Assembly (NCBI GenBank): GCA_039105265.1 | Contig: JAPFFF010000011.1 | Coordinates: 496,001-560,000 of the forward strand | Source: Tritrichomonas musculus | Lineage: Eukaryota; Parabasalia; Tritrichomonadida; Tritrichomonadidae | Direction: 5' to 3' | DNA length: 64,000 nt | Shown: one piece after another, positions 46,547-56,100 of the stretch | How positions within the stretch are numbered: position 1 is the stretch's first letter | Layout of the letters: each line of letters begins with the position of its first letter | The notes under the pieces: model-generated | What the model was told of the DNA's origin: nothing | Databases searched by the model: none | What the model saw: the letters and a program-made list of their open reading frames with translations, nothing else | Position numbers and translations under genes: made by a program

Positions 46547-47050
46547 ATGGAAGCAGTTTCTGATACAGGAAGGATTGAACAAAATTCTGGTGGTGGATTT
46601 TTTAATCGTGCATGGAATTCGGTAAAATCTGGTGTTGGTAAAGTAGGCAAATTCATTGGTGATAGTGCAGTTGGTAAAGCTGGTAAATGGGCTTGGAAAA
46701 ATAAGGCACCAATATTAAATACTATAGGAGGAGCAACACAAGCTTTGGGAACAATAACGGGTAATCCAGCAGCAATAGGTATAGGTAAAGGATTGACAAC
46801 AATAGCAAGTGGAATAAGAGAAGGAGAAGTAAAAGCAGCATTAGAAAAGAATATAGCAGAAAGACAACCTAATCCGTTAGGCAGTAATGTAATGTATGCA
46901 GATTTTCCACGCATTCATTATTCGAGAAAGCCAGCTGCTTATAAAATATATCAGAACAGAAGTAAATACGTGGACGAAGCAGAAGCACATATAGCGAAAT
47001 TGAATAAAAGAAAGAGAAAGAAATCAAGAAAAACAAAGAAAACTCAATAA
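46547..47050 (+). CDS. Small Gly/Ala-rich virion-type protein of Polinton C
   Basis: 167 residues. A Gly-rich basic centre (GVGKVGKFIGDSAVGKAGKW, IGGATQALGTITGNPAAIGIGKGL) is followed by a very basic tail (LNKRKRKKSRKTKK). The position equals 10345-10800 in A, and composition is similar even though residues are not. The basic tail could bind DNA, and the hydrophobic Gly/Ala part could interact with membranes, as in adenovirus-type core or entry proteins; this is inference. Confidence 0.6.
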   Translation: MEAVSDTGRIEQNSGGGFFNRAWNSVKSGVGKVGKFIGDSAVGKAGKWAWKNKAPILNTIGGATQALGTITGNPAAIGIGKGLTTIASGIREGEVKAALEKNIAERQPNPLGSNVMYADFPRIHYSRKPAAYKIYQNRSKYVDEAEAHIAKLNKRKRKKSRKTKKTQ

Positions 47051-47081
47051 AACTCAATAAAATGATTTTTTTATCAATTAA

Positions 47082-47660
47082 ATGTCTAAGCATTTGACAG
47101 GATCAAAAAGATTGCAGGTAATACAGAACTGGCTTAATGGTCGTGAGGACCCTGATTGGGATGTACTTCCTACCAAAAAAGAAAACAAATATATAGTAAA
47201 AAGAAGAGAGCAACCATTAACAAAACCACCACCTGAACCATTAACTAAAACAGAAACGATTGAAGAAAAAGTTGTTGGTCAGAATTCCGACCCACCTGAG
47301 GAAATACCAAAACCCAAAAAACCAATAATTGAAGAACAACCAAAACAAGTATATGATCCAACAATAAATATAGAAATACTAAACCAATTAAAGCTATTGG
47401 GCGAAGAGTTTAAAAACGAAAGGGCTAAGAAGGAACAGAAGAAAATGATAAAAGATGTAATACAAAAACAAATGAGAAAACCATATTATCCACAGTATAC
47501 TCAGCCACAATATATAGACGCCTCGCGAAAGCTCGCCTTGAGCCAAGAAGTCCAAGAACCAAATCAAATAGAAGACGAATCAGAAGAGGAACCAATACCA
47601 GTAATCCCACCTCAACCTATTCGTAGAAGACGAAATAATATTTTCTCTGATATGATTTAA
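47082..47660 (+). CDS. Conserved charged protein preceding the capsid gene, Polinton C
   Basis: 192 residues. Its N-terminus MSKHLTGSKRLQVIQNWLNG and the DPDWDVLPTK segment match the A protein at 10848-11399, as do YDPTINIEILNQLKLLGEE and the C-terminal RRRNNIFSDMI. The linker differs and includes DASRKLALSQE, encoded by an unusually GC-rich stretch (47517-47545). Conserved ends with variable linker suggest a bridging virion protein. Confidence 0.65.
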   Translation: MSKHLTGSKRLQVIQNWLNGREDPDWDVLPTKKENKYIVKRREQPLTKPPPEPLTKTETIEEKVVGQNSDPPEEIPKPKKPIIEEQPKQVYDPTINIEILNQLKLLGEEFKNERAKKEQKKMIKDVIQKQMRKPYYPQYTQPQYIDASRKLALSQEVQEPNQIEDESEEEPIPVIPPQPIRRRRNNIFSDMI

Positions 47661-47691
47661 TTTGCTTTTGTTATTTTTCTCAAAAGAAAAT

Positions 47692-49305
47692 ATGTTAAAT
47701 CCAGAAATTGAACTAAGGACGTCAGCTGAAACATGTACCCAAATTGCTAGCTATTTTGATATTGTTGATAATTGTATAGCCTTGTCTGATACCAACAAGC
47801 AATACACAATTAGTCCTCAAACATCTTATTCTCCATCGCCTCCAATTCATAAAGGTTCATATACAAGTGCAATTATATCACCTAACACAAACAATACAGC
47901 AGACATATATAATGGATTTATTAGAGCTGATATGGAGGTAAAGATTAAAGAAGCTGCTGGCAGTACGATTACGGCAGTAGAAGGCGATGGATATCATTTT
48001 AATAAAGTATGGTTTGGTTTCAAGGATGCTAGAGATGCTGTAGAGAAATATGAAATAGTGGCAAATGGTATCACTATCTATACCCAGAACTTTGGTTGTG
48101 AAGAATCATTTCTAACTGCATGTTGTGCGAATGAAACAACAAAGAGAGCAGATGTATATTCAAAGGCTAGGCATAAAGATATATGGAATGGTAAATCAGG
48201 CAGCAGAACAGGATTTATTGTTGATTGGGCAGAAAAATGGGAAGACAAAACATATAAAATTCATCTCAAAATCGATTTAAGAAGGTTCTTACCATTATCA
48301 AATATTAAATACCTTCCAGCATTCGCAGGCAAAATTGAACTCCGATTATTCTTTTCATGTGCTGGTATAGTATGTTGTCCTATGGGTCCAGGAAAAGCGT
48401 TTGATTATGATTATAGTGTCAATTCAAAATATAAATTAAATGAAATTACTAATGAATTTATCCCAATTGGTGAACCAATTAAAATGTATACTGATAAACC
48501 AACTGCTAAAGATGGAGTAACAGAACTTACAGTAGAAGATAAAACATTTCAGGAAGTTGATTACTCCGTTACTGAGTGTTCATCTATTATCCCTTGCTTT
48601 GGTATAGAGGATAATATTTACTCTAGTCTAGTACAACGATATGCAGACCCAACTCATCCACCAACATTTCCAACCCAAACGATATCTATTTACACTACTA
48701 CTACTCCATTAAAGAACCCTAATGATAAGACTACTTGCACAATCACTCCTCGCTTTGTCGACTCAATTTACTTATTATTTCCTGTGAAGCATACTCATCA
48801 TACATACTTTAAGAATCCTAACTTTAAGTCATTTCAATTGAACTGTGGAGGTTATGGTAACATTCCAGCAAAGCCATTTGGCACTACAGATGAATACACA
48901 GAGTTCTTAGAATATTGTCAGAACGCAATGAACGTGAATGGAGGACAAAGTGGTTTTAATAAGGAAGTGGTAAATAGTTTAACTCATTGTGATAGAGATA
49001 AGACTACTAATAAACCTAAATTTGGTTATTCGATTGGAATTTATTCAAATGACAAGAGTAGTTTCTTTATCGGATTACCTACAGAAACTGATAATACATA
49101 TCAACAAGGATTAACCTCTTTGTCACCTATTAATTTTGAAATAAATGTAACACAAGAAACTGGTGACAATACATATGCAAAAGCTACTCAAACTCCACCT
49201 TTAATATGTCTCTTGTTTGATTCTTCTATATCTATCTTAGTTCAACCAAATGGCATGCCACCTTTAGTTCGCCTTGGCAATTATGACTTGACCTCAAAGG
49301 ATTAA
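47692..49305 (+). CDS. Major capsid protein of Polinton C (double jelly-roll type)
   Basis: About 537 residues from ATG 47692, the start matching the A protein. Strong blocks are AETCTQIASYFDIVDNCIALSD, NTADIYNGFIRADM, KVWFGFKDARDAVEKYEIVANG, IDLRRFLPLSNIKYLPAFAGKIELRL, FPVKHTHHTYFKNPNF and FIGLPTETDNTYQQGL. Length and conservation fit the Polinton hexon-like capsid protein; the fold is inferred. Confidence 0.8.
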   Translation: MLNPEIELRTSAETCTQIASYFDIVDNCIALSDTNKQYTISPQTSYSPSPPIHKGSYTSAIISPNTNNTADIYNGFIRADMEVKIKEAAGSTITAVEGDGYHFNKVWFGFKDARDAVEKYEIVANGITIYTQNFGCEESFLTACCANETTKRADVYSKARHKDIWNGKSGSRTGFIVDWAEKWEDKTYKIHLKIDLRRFLPLSNIKYLPAFAGKIELRLFFSCAGIVCCPMGPGKAFDYDYSVNSKYKLNEITNEFIPIGEPIKMYTDKPTAKDGVTELTVEDKTFQEVDYSVTECSSIIPCFGIEDNIYSSLVQRYADPTHPPTFPTQTISIYTTTTPLKNPNDKTTCTITPRFVDSIYLLFPVKHTHHTYFKNPNFKSFQLNCGGYGNIPAKPFGTTDEYTEFLEYCQNAMNVNGGQSGFNKEVVNSLTHCDRDKTTNKPKFGYSIGIYSNDKSSFFIGLPTETDNTYQQGLTSLSPINFEINVTQETGDNTYAKATQTPPLICLLFDSSISILVQPNGMPPLVRLGNYDLTSKD

Positions 49306-49352
49306 ATATCAAAAATAATTGCGTCTTTCTAATTTAATTTTATTTTTTTATT

Positions 49353-49976
49353 ATGACTATACATAAATACAAAATGACAGAACAACAAGTTATAGATTTT
49401 GTTACGCTCAAAGATTTTGAAAATGAATATGAAATACTGAATCAGTACCCCTACACCATTCGTAGAAAGAAAGATCATTATGTCGTGAAGGAAAGTATTA
49501 ACAAAAGTAATGGATATGTTCAGGTAAATTTAAGTGGAAAGCCATATCAAAAGCATAGGATTATAGCCAAACAGTTCATACCAAACCCAAATGACTTGCC
49601 TTTCATTCATCATATTTCACGTGACAGAACAGATTATCATTTATCGAACTTACGTTGGGTGTCAGCAAGTGAAAATAACAGAAATGCTTCAGGAAGACAC
49701 GGTGTTTCATATGAATTTATAGACAATATACCAGACGAAGCAATTGTTATTACTCACTATGATTTAAGGAATGAAAGAAGATATTTTGCTGAAAATAAGT
49801 ATTATTACTATTATGATGAAGACATATTCTATGAACGAATAACTGATGATGTTTATAGAGTTATGCACATTAATACAGCTAAAAGTGGTAGAAAATTCAT
49901 TGCGACAAGAGATATAAATAATAAGCAAACAACATTCTACATCCATACTTTCAAACAACAATACGGATTAGACTAA
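49353..49976 (+). CDS. HNH endonuclease of Polinton C
   Basis: 207 residues, or 200 from the in-frame ATG at 49374. NUMOD4-like start (VTLKDFENEYEILNQYPYTI), HNH-type core LPFIHHISRDRTDYHLSNLRW, ASENNRNAS, then the C-terminal domain shared with the B nuclease at 32248-32889 (IPDEAIVITHYDLRNERRYF and after). It is inserted between the capsid gene and the 149-residue gene, a place where A has no such gene, as expected for a mobile homing nuclease. Confidence 0.82.
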   Translation: MTIHKYKMTEQQVIDFVTLKDFENEYEILNQYPYTIRRKKDHYVVKESINKSNGYVQVNLSGKPYQKHRIIAKQFIPNPNDLPFIHHISRDRTDYHLSNLRWVSASENNRNASGRHGVSYEFIDNIPDEAIVITHYDLRNERRYFAENKYYYYYDEDIFYERITDDVYRVMHINTAKSGRKFIATRDINNKQTTFYIHTFKQQYGLD

Positions 49977-50012
49977 AAAAATTTTATTTATATTTTTTTA
50001 TTTCTCTACAAA

Positions 50013-50462
50013 ATGGAGCAACAATTCAAGGTATATGATTACATCAATAATGTTATTTCCCTCGCTGATAACCCAGAAGATTTTAAGGAAAGTAATTTCG
50101 CTATCCTTTGTGATCGATATCCAATTCAACTTTCAAAAAATAAATATTTAGCAAAAGTCATCTACATATCAATTAAGGCTAATAAGACTATTTGGAGACT
50201 ATATCCGGACAAAATTAAGGAATATGATATAGAACACATAGTATTAAATACTAACTCAAGAAGGAAAATTAATTATAAAATGCAAGAGTTTTTTGTTAAT
50301 GGTTCAAATAAGGAACAAAATTATGAGGAATACAGTTATTACAATTACTCGATAGAATTAGCATCTAAAAAGACTAAAACAATGATAGAGGAATTACGTA
50401 AGAAATATGAATTAAATACACCTGAACTATTTATCGGTCTCCATCAAGAGCTAGTTCTGTAA
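50013..50462 (+). CDS. Conserved 149-residue Polinton protein, C copy
   Basis: Same family as 13586-14032 and 40113-40568: VYDYINNVISLA, SNFAILCDRYPIQLS, KVIYISIKANKTIWRLYPDKIKEY, NSRRKINYKMQEFFVNGSN, YYNYSIEL and LFIGLHQELVL. In C it precedes rather than follows the Pro-rich small protein. Function unknown; core gene by conservation. Confidence 0.7.
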   Translation: MEQQFKVYDYINNVISLADNPEDFKESNFAILCDRYPIQLSKNKYLAKVIYISIKANKTIWRLYPDKIKEYDIEHIVLNTNSRRKINYKMQEFFVNGSNKEQNYEEYSYYNYSIELASKKTKTMIEELRKKYELNTPELFIGLHQELVL

Positions 50463-50500
50463 GTCGGAATCTCGACCAACCAATTTTTTTTGAAAAAGAA

Positions 50501-50929
50501 ATGAATAAGTACGGAAAACCCAATTCAACAACAGTTGGAGCAGAGGGGACAATGTTTAATGAAGGAACTAAGACTGAGAAGACAATAGAGTTTAATCACT
50601 TTGGCATATTTTCTAATGACAATACTTACGCAGTTACGTTTAACCCAAGAATTAATAGACCACCAACAAAGTATATGGAAAACAAACCAGTCAAACCACC
50701 AAAGAGTAATCAACATAAAACAAAACCATTACACGAACCACCTGTTAGTATTACAGATGGAGGGTATTATTTGAAGAAAGATAAAGCACCCAAAGCTCCT
50801 ATTCTTCCTCCATACTTAAAGAAACCAGAGAAATTAGGAGAAATACAAGGTAGAGCGGATGAAAGAAATAAAGGAAGGATTGGATACTTTAAACCAATTA
50901 ATGTTAAGCAAGCTAATATTCATTACTGA
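50501..50929 (+). CDS. Conserved small protein, C copy of the 13127-13561 family
   Basis: 142 residues: GAEGTMFNEGTKTEKTIEFNH, GIFSNDNTYAVTFNPRINRPPT, and HEPPVSITDGGYY are shared with A. The C-terminal half is basic and proline-rich. A virion or assembly role is likely from context only. Confidence 0.65.
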   Translation: MNKYGKPNSTTVGAEGTMFNEGTKTEKTIEFNHFGIFSNDNTYAVTFNPRINRPPTKYMENKPVKPPKSNQHKTKPLHEPPVSITDGGYYLKKDKAPKAPILPPYLKKPEKLGEIQGRADERNKGRIGYFKPINVKQANIHY

Positions 50930-50957
50930 TTGATTATCAACTTTTTTTCGAAAGGAA

Positions 50958-51485
50958 ATGATAAAGAAGAGATCCAACAATGCTGGAGTTAACGCGAACG
51001 TTTCATTAGAACCTCAAGCAGCAGCTCAGTCAACAAGCAATATAAATAATAATATTATTATAAACAAAAGGGATGATGGAAAAGAAGAAATTGTTATCAC
51101 TCGTAATGTTGAATTAGAAGAGAATCAAGAAGAAGAAACAAAGGATGTTAAGTACGTGATACTTGAAACGTATGCAAAAATATTGTTAGACCAAGACAAA
51201 GCATTATTATCCAACTTAATATCAAAGAATTGTATAATTGTCCCTGTTACTGCCTTATCTAATATAATTAAAACAATTATTAAGGCGGAGGTGGTAGAAA
51301 TAAGTCTTGATGAGGATGTAGGTTGTTGTGCAGGGAAAGCTAATCCAATACGTAAGATAGATTCTATTAAGATAGTAAATGATAATGGAGAAGTATGTAC
51401 TGATTTCAAACAAGTATATAACAAAGAATATAATGAACTAGTTAACAAATATCATTTGTGTCTTAAGTATGCAGTTAATATGTAA
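50958..51485 (+). CDS. Conserved Polinton protein with Cys pair, C copy
   Basis: 175 residues. The start MIKKRSNNAGVNANVSLEPQ and the Asn-rich NINNNIIINKRDDGKEEIVI stretch match the A protein at 14054-14578, as does the block EDVGCCAGKANPIRKIDSIK and VYNKEYNELVNKYHLCLKY. One member of the three-lineage family with conserved cysteines. Function unknown. Confidence 0.65.
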   Translation: MIKKRSNNAGVNANVSLEPQAAAQSTSNINNNIIINKRDDGKEEIVITRNVELEENQEEETKDVKYVILETYAKILLDQDKALLSNLISKNCIIVPVTALSNIIKTIIKAEVVEISLDEDVGCCAGKANPIRKIDSIKIVNDNGEVCTDFKQVYNKEYNELVNKYHLCLKYAVNM

Positions 51486-51568
51486 TTATTATTTGTTTTT
51501 TTATTTTTATCAAAATAACGAGTAAAATAGATCTAAACCAATTCAAGAAAACAGAAGTAATAAAGAAA

Positions 51569-51799
51569 TTGTCCAAATCGAAGTCAAGTGAGAATCTGAA
51601 AGAAATAGTTGATACTCCGAAAAGAGGCAGGAAGAGTAAATATAATACCCCTGAAGAAAGACTTGAAGCCAGACGACAACAACAAAAAGAATATAGACAA
51701 AGAAAGAAGCAAGAGTTAGAGGAATTGAAGAAAATTGCTCAATTCGCTGCGAGCACTCGCGAAGCTCAAATGGTTACTGCTGAGAAGAAAGAAGCATGA
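51569..51799 (+). pseudogene. Basic bZIP-like gene of Polinton C
   Basis: Relative of 15107-15376: LSKSKSSENLKEIVDTPKRG, then RKSKYNTPEERLEARRQQQK and EYRQRKKQELEELK match the A protein, giving an AT-hook-like patch and a bZIP-like basic region. The C-terminus AQFAASTREAQM is encoded by a GC-rich palindromic stretch (51743-51767) absent from A. The copy looks lightly broken, so its limits are approximate. It ends 5 bases before the left inverted repeat of the next unit. Confidence 0.55.
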
Positions 51800-51804
51800 A
51801 AACA

Positions 51805-51867
51805 AAAAATCTTCATCTTATTTTTGGTTTGGGTTAACAGGTTAGATCTAACCCTATTTTTCTAACC
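51805..51867 (+). repeat. 63-bp inverted repeat, left copy (Polinton C cassette)
   Basis: Identical over all 63 bases to the reverse complement of 53062-53124. It contains GGTTAACA-type motifs and the perfect 14-bp palindrome GGTTAGATCTAACC. The pair bounds the minus-strand zinc-motif gene. A partial direct copy lies at 51926-51962. Confidence 0.95.
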
Positions 51868-51925
51868 ATTCACAGCCATCTGATAAACAAAAATATAGGA
51901 TAATTTTTTAGTATTTTTGGTCATT

Positions 51926-51962
51926 GGGTTAACAGGTTAGTTTTAACCCTATTTTTCTAACC
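51926..51962 (+). repeat. Internal partial copy of the 63-bp repeat
   Basis: GGGTTAACAGGTTAG then TTTTAACCCTATTTTTCTAACC repeats the inner two thirds of the left repeat in the same orientation. It overlaps the 3' end of the zinc-motif gene. Confidence 0.85.
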
Positions 51963-53016
51963 TTTGCAATTTACTCACATACATAATGTTATGAACCTTT
52001 GTTATCTTCCATTTACCTGTCTGTTCAATCTTTTCTGTTAATTGTGCAAATGTTAATTTCTGTCCAAACTCTTTGGCATATCTCTGCTGAACATCCTTTA
52101 ACAATAATCTATCAATGCTTGGATAATTGTTCTGCATAAACTTGGCTAAATCGTAATCAGACTCATCAAACTGCCTATCGATTTCTTCCTGTTCAGCTCT
52201 CATGCGTTGAACTTCACGCAAAGTATATTCATATAATCTCTGTTTGGCCTCACACTTGCTGCAACGTTTATTGGAACTTGAATTGATATTAAATATTTTA
52301 GTATTAATCCTCGTAATACAGCATCTAAGCTTCAATAAGGTATTGTAATCAATATGAAATTCATTAACCTTACTTCTTAAGCTCTCATGATTATTATTGT
52401 TTTCCATATCATACCAGTAATAACAGAATACATCATATATACAGTTAGCGTATCTTTCAATAAACTCTTTATATTTCTCAAAGTCTTCACTCTCCAAAAG
52501 TTCACTTGTACTCATCACTACTTTATCGCACTTCTCATTCATATCATTGTGGTCACAATAATAACCAACAAACTGTACATTCATTTTACGTAGAAACTTC
52601 TTAAGTTCTGCACTATCTGTCTTTAATACTTCTATTTCATTAAATATTGGTTCAAATGGTTTTGTCTGTGATATTGGCATTATCTTTGGAAGACTTGAAA
52701 TCATAGTGAAAATGTCTTTAATATATTTATTGTTGTGCTCAAACTTAACATCATAAGCATCATGATTATAGTTATTGGTTAGCAAATCCCTCATAATCAT
52801 TCTCTTTGTGTTTAATTCCTTCTCACAACTAACTTCCACAAGAGGCTTAATAGGATTTCCATGAATATCATAATACTTATCAACTTTCCCATTTACATCA
52901 GATATTGGTTTAGGTATTAGGTCAACAAGATATTCATTAACATTGAAGTCTCTCGCGTTCTCCGAGTGTCGAACGAGGCAGGAGGGTTCAGCTTGTGTAT
53001 TTGTTTGCGCTATCAT
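51949..53016 (-). CDS. Zinc-motif, winged-helix-like protein in an inverted-repeat cassette
   Basis: 355 residues. The N-terminal third contains SCLVRHSENARDF, encoded by a GC-rich stretch. The middle shares KKFLRKMNVQFVGYYCDHND followed by MNEKCDKVV with the B protein at 31038-32125. A CSKCEAKQRLYEYTLREVQRM helix follows, then a C-terminal winged-helix-like block (FMQNNYPSIDRLLLKDVQQR ... LTEKIEQTGKWKITKVHNIMYV). Paired cysteines and the terminal block suggest DNA binding. No nuclease, transposase or recombinase motif was recognised. The gene fills the 1.3-kb unit between perfect 63-bp inverted repeats. Confidence 0.7.
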   Translation of the reverse strand: MIAQTNTQAEPSCLVRHSENARDFNVNEYLVDLIPKPISDVNGKVDKYYDIHGNPIKPLVEVSCEKELNTKRMIMRDLLTNNYNHDAYDVKFEHNNKYIKDIFTMISSLPKIMPISQTKPFEPIFNEIEVLKTDSAELKKFLRKMNVQFVGYYCDHNDMNEKCDKVVMSTSELLESEDFEKYKEFIERYANCIYDVFCYYWYDMENNNNHESLRSKVNEFHIDYNTLLKLRCCITRINTKIFNINSSSNKRCSKCEAKQRLYEYTLREVQRMRAEQEEIDRQFDESDYDLAKFMQNNYPSIDRLLLKDVQQRYAKEFGQKLTFAQLTEKIEQTGKWKITKVHNIMYVSKLQRLEK

Positions 53017-53061
53017 TAGGTTTATGTAAATGAAAGATAAAAAATTAACTAAAAAAATAAA

Positions 53062-53124
53062 GGTTAGAAAAATAGGGTTAGATCTAACCTGTTAACCCAA
53101 ACCAAAAATAAGATGAAGATTTTT
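53062..53124 (-). repeat. 63-bp inverted repeat, right copy (Polinton C cassette)
   Basis: Perfect inverse of 51805-51867. Its right end touches the stop codon of the minus-strand polymerase gene. Confidence 0.95.
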
Positions 53125-56100
53125 AGAATTTGATTCTTCGTTCAAACACAGGAATATTAATTTGTTGGTAAGAAGATGATTTTCTAAAACAGTTAGCACC
53201 ATCAAGGAGGTTAAATGTTATTTCTTCTCCGTGATACATCCTTTCATATAACTCCTCTACTGTAATATTCATTCGTTTACACTTGTTTAATATACATTGT
53301 CTGGGCAAGCCTTTTAATCTAATGTGATAGCCTTCATTACCTTTTTCATCAACTAGGATATCTAAGTAACTTTTCTTTCCTAATGCTATTAATTTCCTGG
53401 AATGAACACTACCGACAGCACCATTAAACGAATCAAAGTCACAATGAAACTGTGTCATCTTCTTACCAATCAACTCCTTCCCATATTTTTTCTTGAACAC
53501 CTCAGCTATCCTTGGTACATCTATTTCTCTAACGTGTACGCTATCTGTATCTGTATAGTAGATATCTATTCCATTTTGCTCTGCAGTACTCATTACCCTA
53601 TTCATTAAATGTTTGCTCCATGACAAGACACTAGCACCAAAATGAGGTAAATTAAAATGACTGTTTATTGGTTTAACCTTCTTAACATATACATTATCAA
53701 TTGACTTGTTCTCTATCACCTCTGTTATGTAATTATAGTTCTTCCATATATATTTAATGGCTTTATCTTTTGGTATACATTTAGTTTCAGTTGTTGTTGC
53801 CTTTAGGATAGATTTTCCGTAAATAGAATTAAGAAGTAGTTTGATGGTTTGTTGCAATGGATTGTTAGCATCTTGGTATCTCCTTCTTAGATTGAACAAT
53901 TTCTCTATAAATACATTAATCTTGTTGTTGAATCCTTTATCAAAGTAATATCCTCTAATAAACTCATAATCGAAATCATAAAACTCCATCAAGTCCATAA
54001 AAGCTCTCTTGTCTATGTAATAATTGTTGATGGGGTTGTTGTTAAATATTTTTGACCCTTGATCATTCCTACTAAATATTTGACCAAATTTATATGGTTT
54101 GTCAGCCTTGCACTTGATCTTCTTGATATTGATTTCAATGAAGAACTGATCAAAATCTAATAATTCTTTCGTAAACATATCCGATGGGCCCGCACGATTA
54201 GTGCCAGAGGCCTCCAGGCGAATTACTTCAGGCACTCCTTTAGGTACACCAGACATAATACTCATTGCACTAGGATATAAACTGACTGCATCAAAATCTT
54301 GTATCCTTTCCTCTATATATTGCTTTTCATTATTAGCTGTCATTGTTCTACCTCCACTAACGCATCTCTGAATGAAGTTTTGTGGTTTACCACTAAGTTG
54401 ATAACACCCATCAAAGCAACCAAATTTATATGCATAATAGTAGCCAATAGAGCTAATGGATATAAAGTTATGGACATCAAGCATCTTTGTCTTCGTCTGC
54501 TTAAATACTTCTACCAGATCTCTATTAAATTTCTCTACTCCCTTCATTAATACTATGCAATCTAGTTTGCAATAATAGATAGCATACTTCATAATATCAA
54601 TAGCTCCTCCAACATATGCACCACAAGCTTTTGCATTATCTATTAATTGCTTCCAGTCTTGTTTTATCTGTGTCAATGGTTTCTTGTCTTGGTTCTCTAA
54701 GTAATACTGTAGTTGAAATTCAAGCGCAGAGACAGTTTTCCTATTTATGTTCCTTTCAGTATATATTTTATAGGCCATTACCTCTTTATGAACTGGTAAC
54801 TGAAACATCTTGCCAAATGAAGCTAATGCAGCAGGGATGATAGAGTAGCTATTGCGGAAAGTTAATCTCTTGTTAGGTTTATACTTTGTCATGACTATTT
54901 GCAGAATCGTTCCACTTCTCTCTGTTATTTGTACATCCCATCCAGGAGTATTTATAAAGAAACAATCATCATATTTAAGGTTATGGAAGTAAATGAGAGA
55001 ATTGTTCTCCAATGACTTTAGTAATCTGTCAGCGATATTGGTTCCATCAAATATCATTTTATGAATTAACTCTTTGGTCCTGTACACAGTAATATTTAGA
55101 TAAGGCATATGGGGTGATACAGTGGTATTGGTTTCAAAATCAGAATAATAAATCCTACTCCACTCTCTCTCCTTTTTCGTCTCTGATGAATCTATTAGTT
55201 TACAGCACAATTCAGGATCATATTCAAGGTCCGTATAATCCGCTAAGTGAGAGTTGTATTCATTCGTTGCTAAGATATTCATTTCACAGTTCTTTATCTC
55301 CCTGAACTTTCCTTCTTTAAATAGCTTGCGAAATATTGCCATAGGTTTAACACCATTTAGGGGTTTATATATCATGTAATGGTTCTTGTACAGTAATAAG
55401 TCAACAATTCGGTCAAACTCTTTGGCCCATGGTCTCTTTCTTGTATCTATTTTTATTTGTAGTTGGCTTCTTTCATCATATTTCTCATCAATCCTTCTTA
55501 CAACAAAATGGCATTTAAACTGCTTGGCTATATCGTATATCAAGTTATTGGGGATTAACCTAGTCTTGACCATAAAGCGTAAATAATTTATTTCATCATC
55601 AGTGAATACACCAGACTGAATGCAAGCATATACCAAACAATTGTCTTTATAGTTCTTCTTATCAACTGTCTTGAATATTTGGTACTGTGATAAGTCTAAA
55701 TCAGAAAGATTAATATAAGGGAAGAATCCACCTTCTGGATTATCGCGATAATCTTCGTCGACTTCAACTTCTTCTTCATACAACTTACCTTTATTATCTT
55801 CTTTATTAATAGTGAATGATGTTTGCTTGCCTCTCTTTCTATTTTTAATGAAGAGCAACTGGTATTTTGCAGGGATGAATACATTGCCAACCCAAGGATT
55901 ATTGTCTGAACAGTCATCATTCAAGTCTATTGTCCCTGATATATGTCCTATTGTTGAATCTAATCTTCGTGCCTTGGAAAGTGTAAACCATTTGTATTCC
56001 TCACCACCTAATGATTCGCTTTTTACTACTATATTCTTCTTATTCTCTTTGTGTAATTGTCTTAATGTTTCAGTGAAAGCAAGTCTCTTATCTTCATCAT

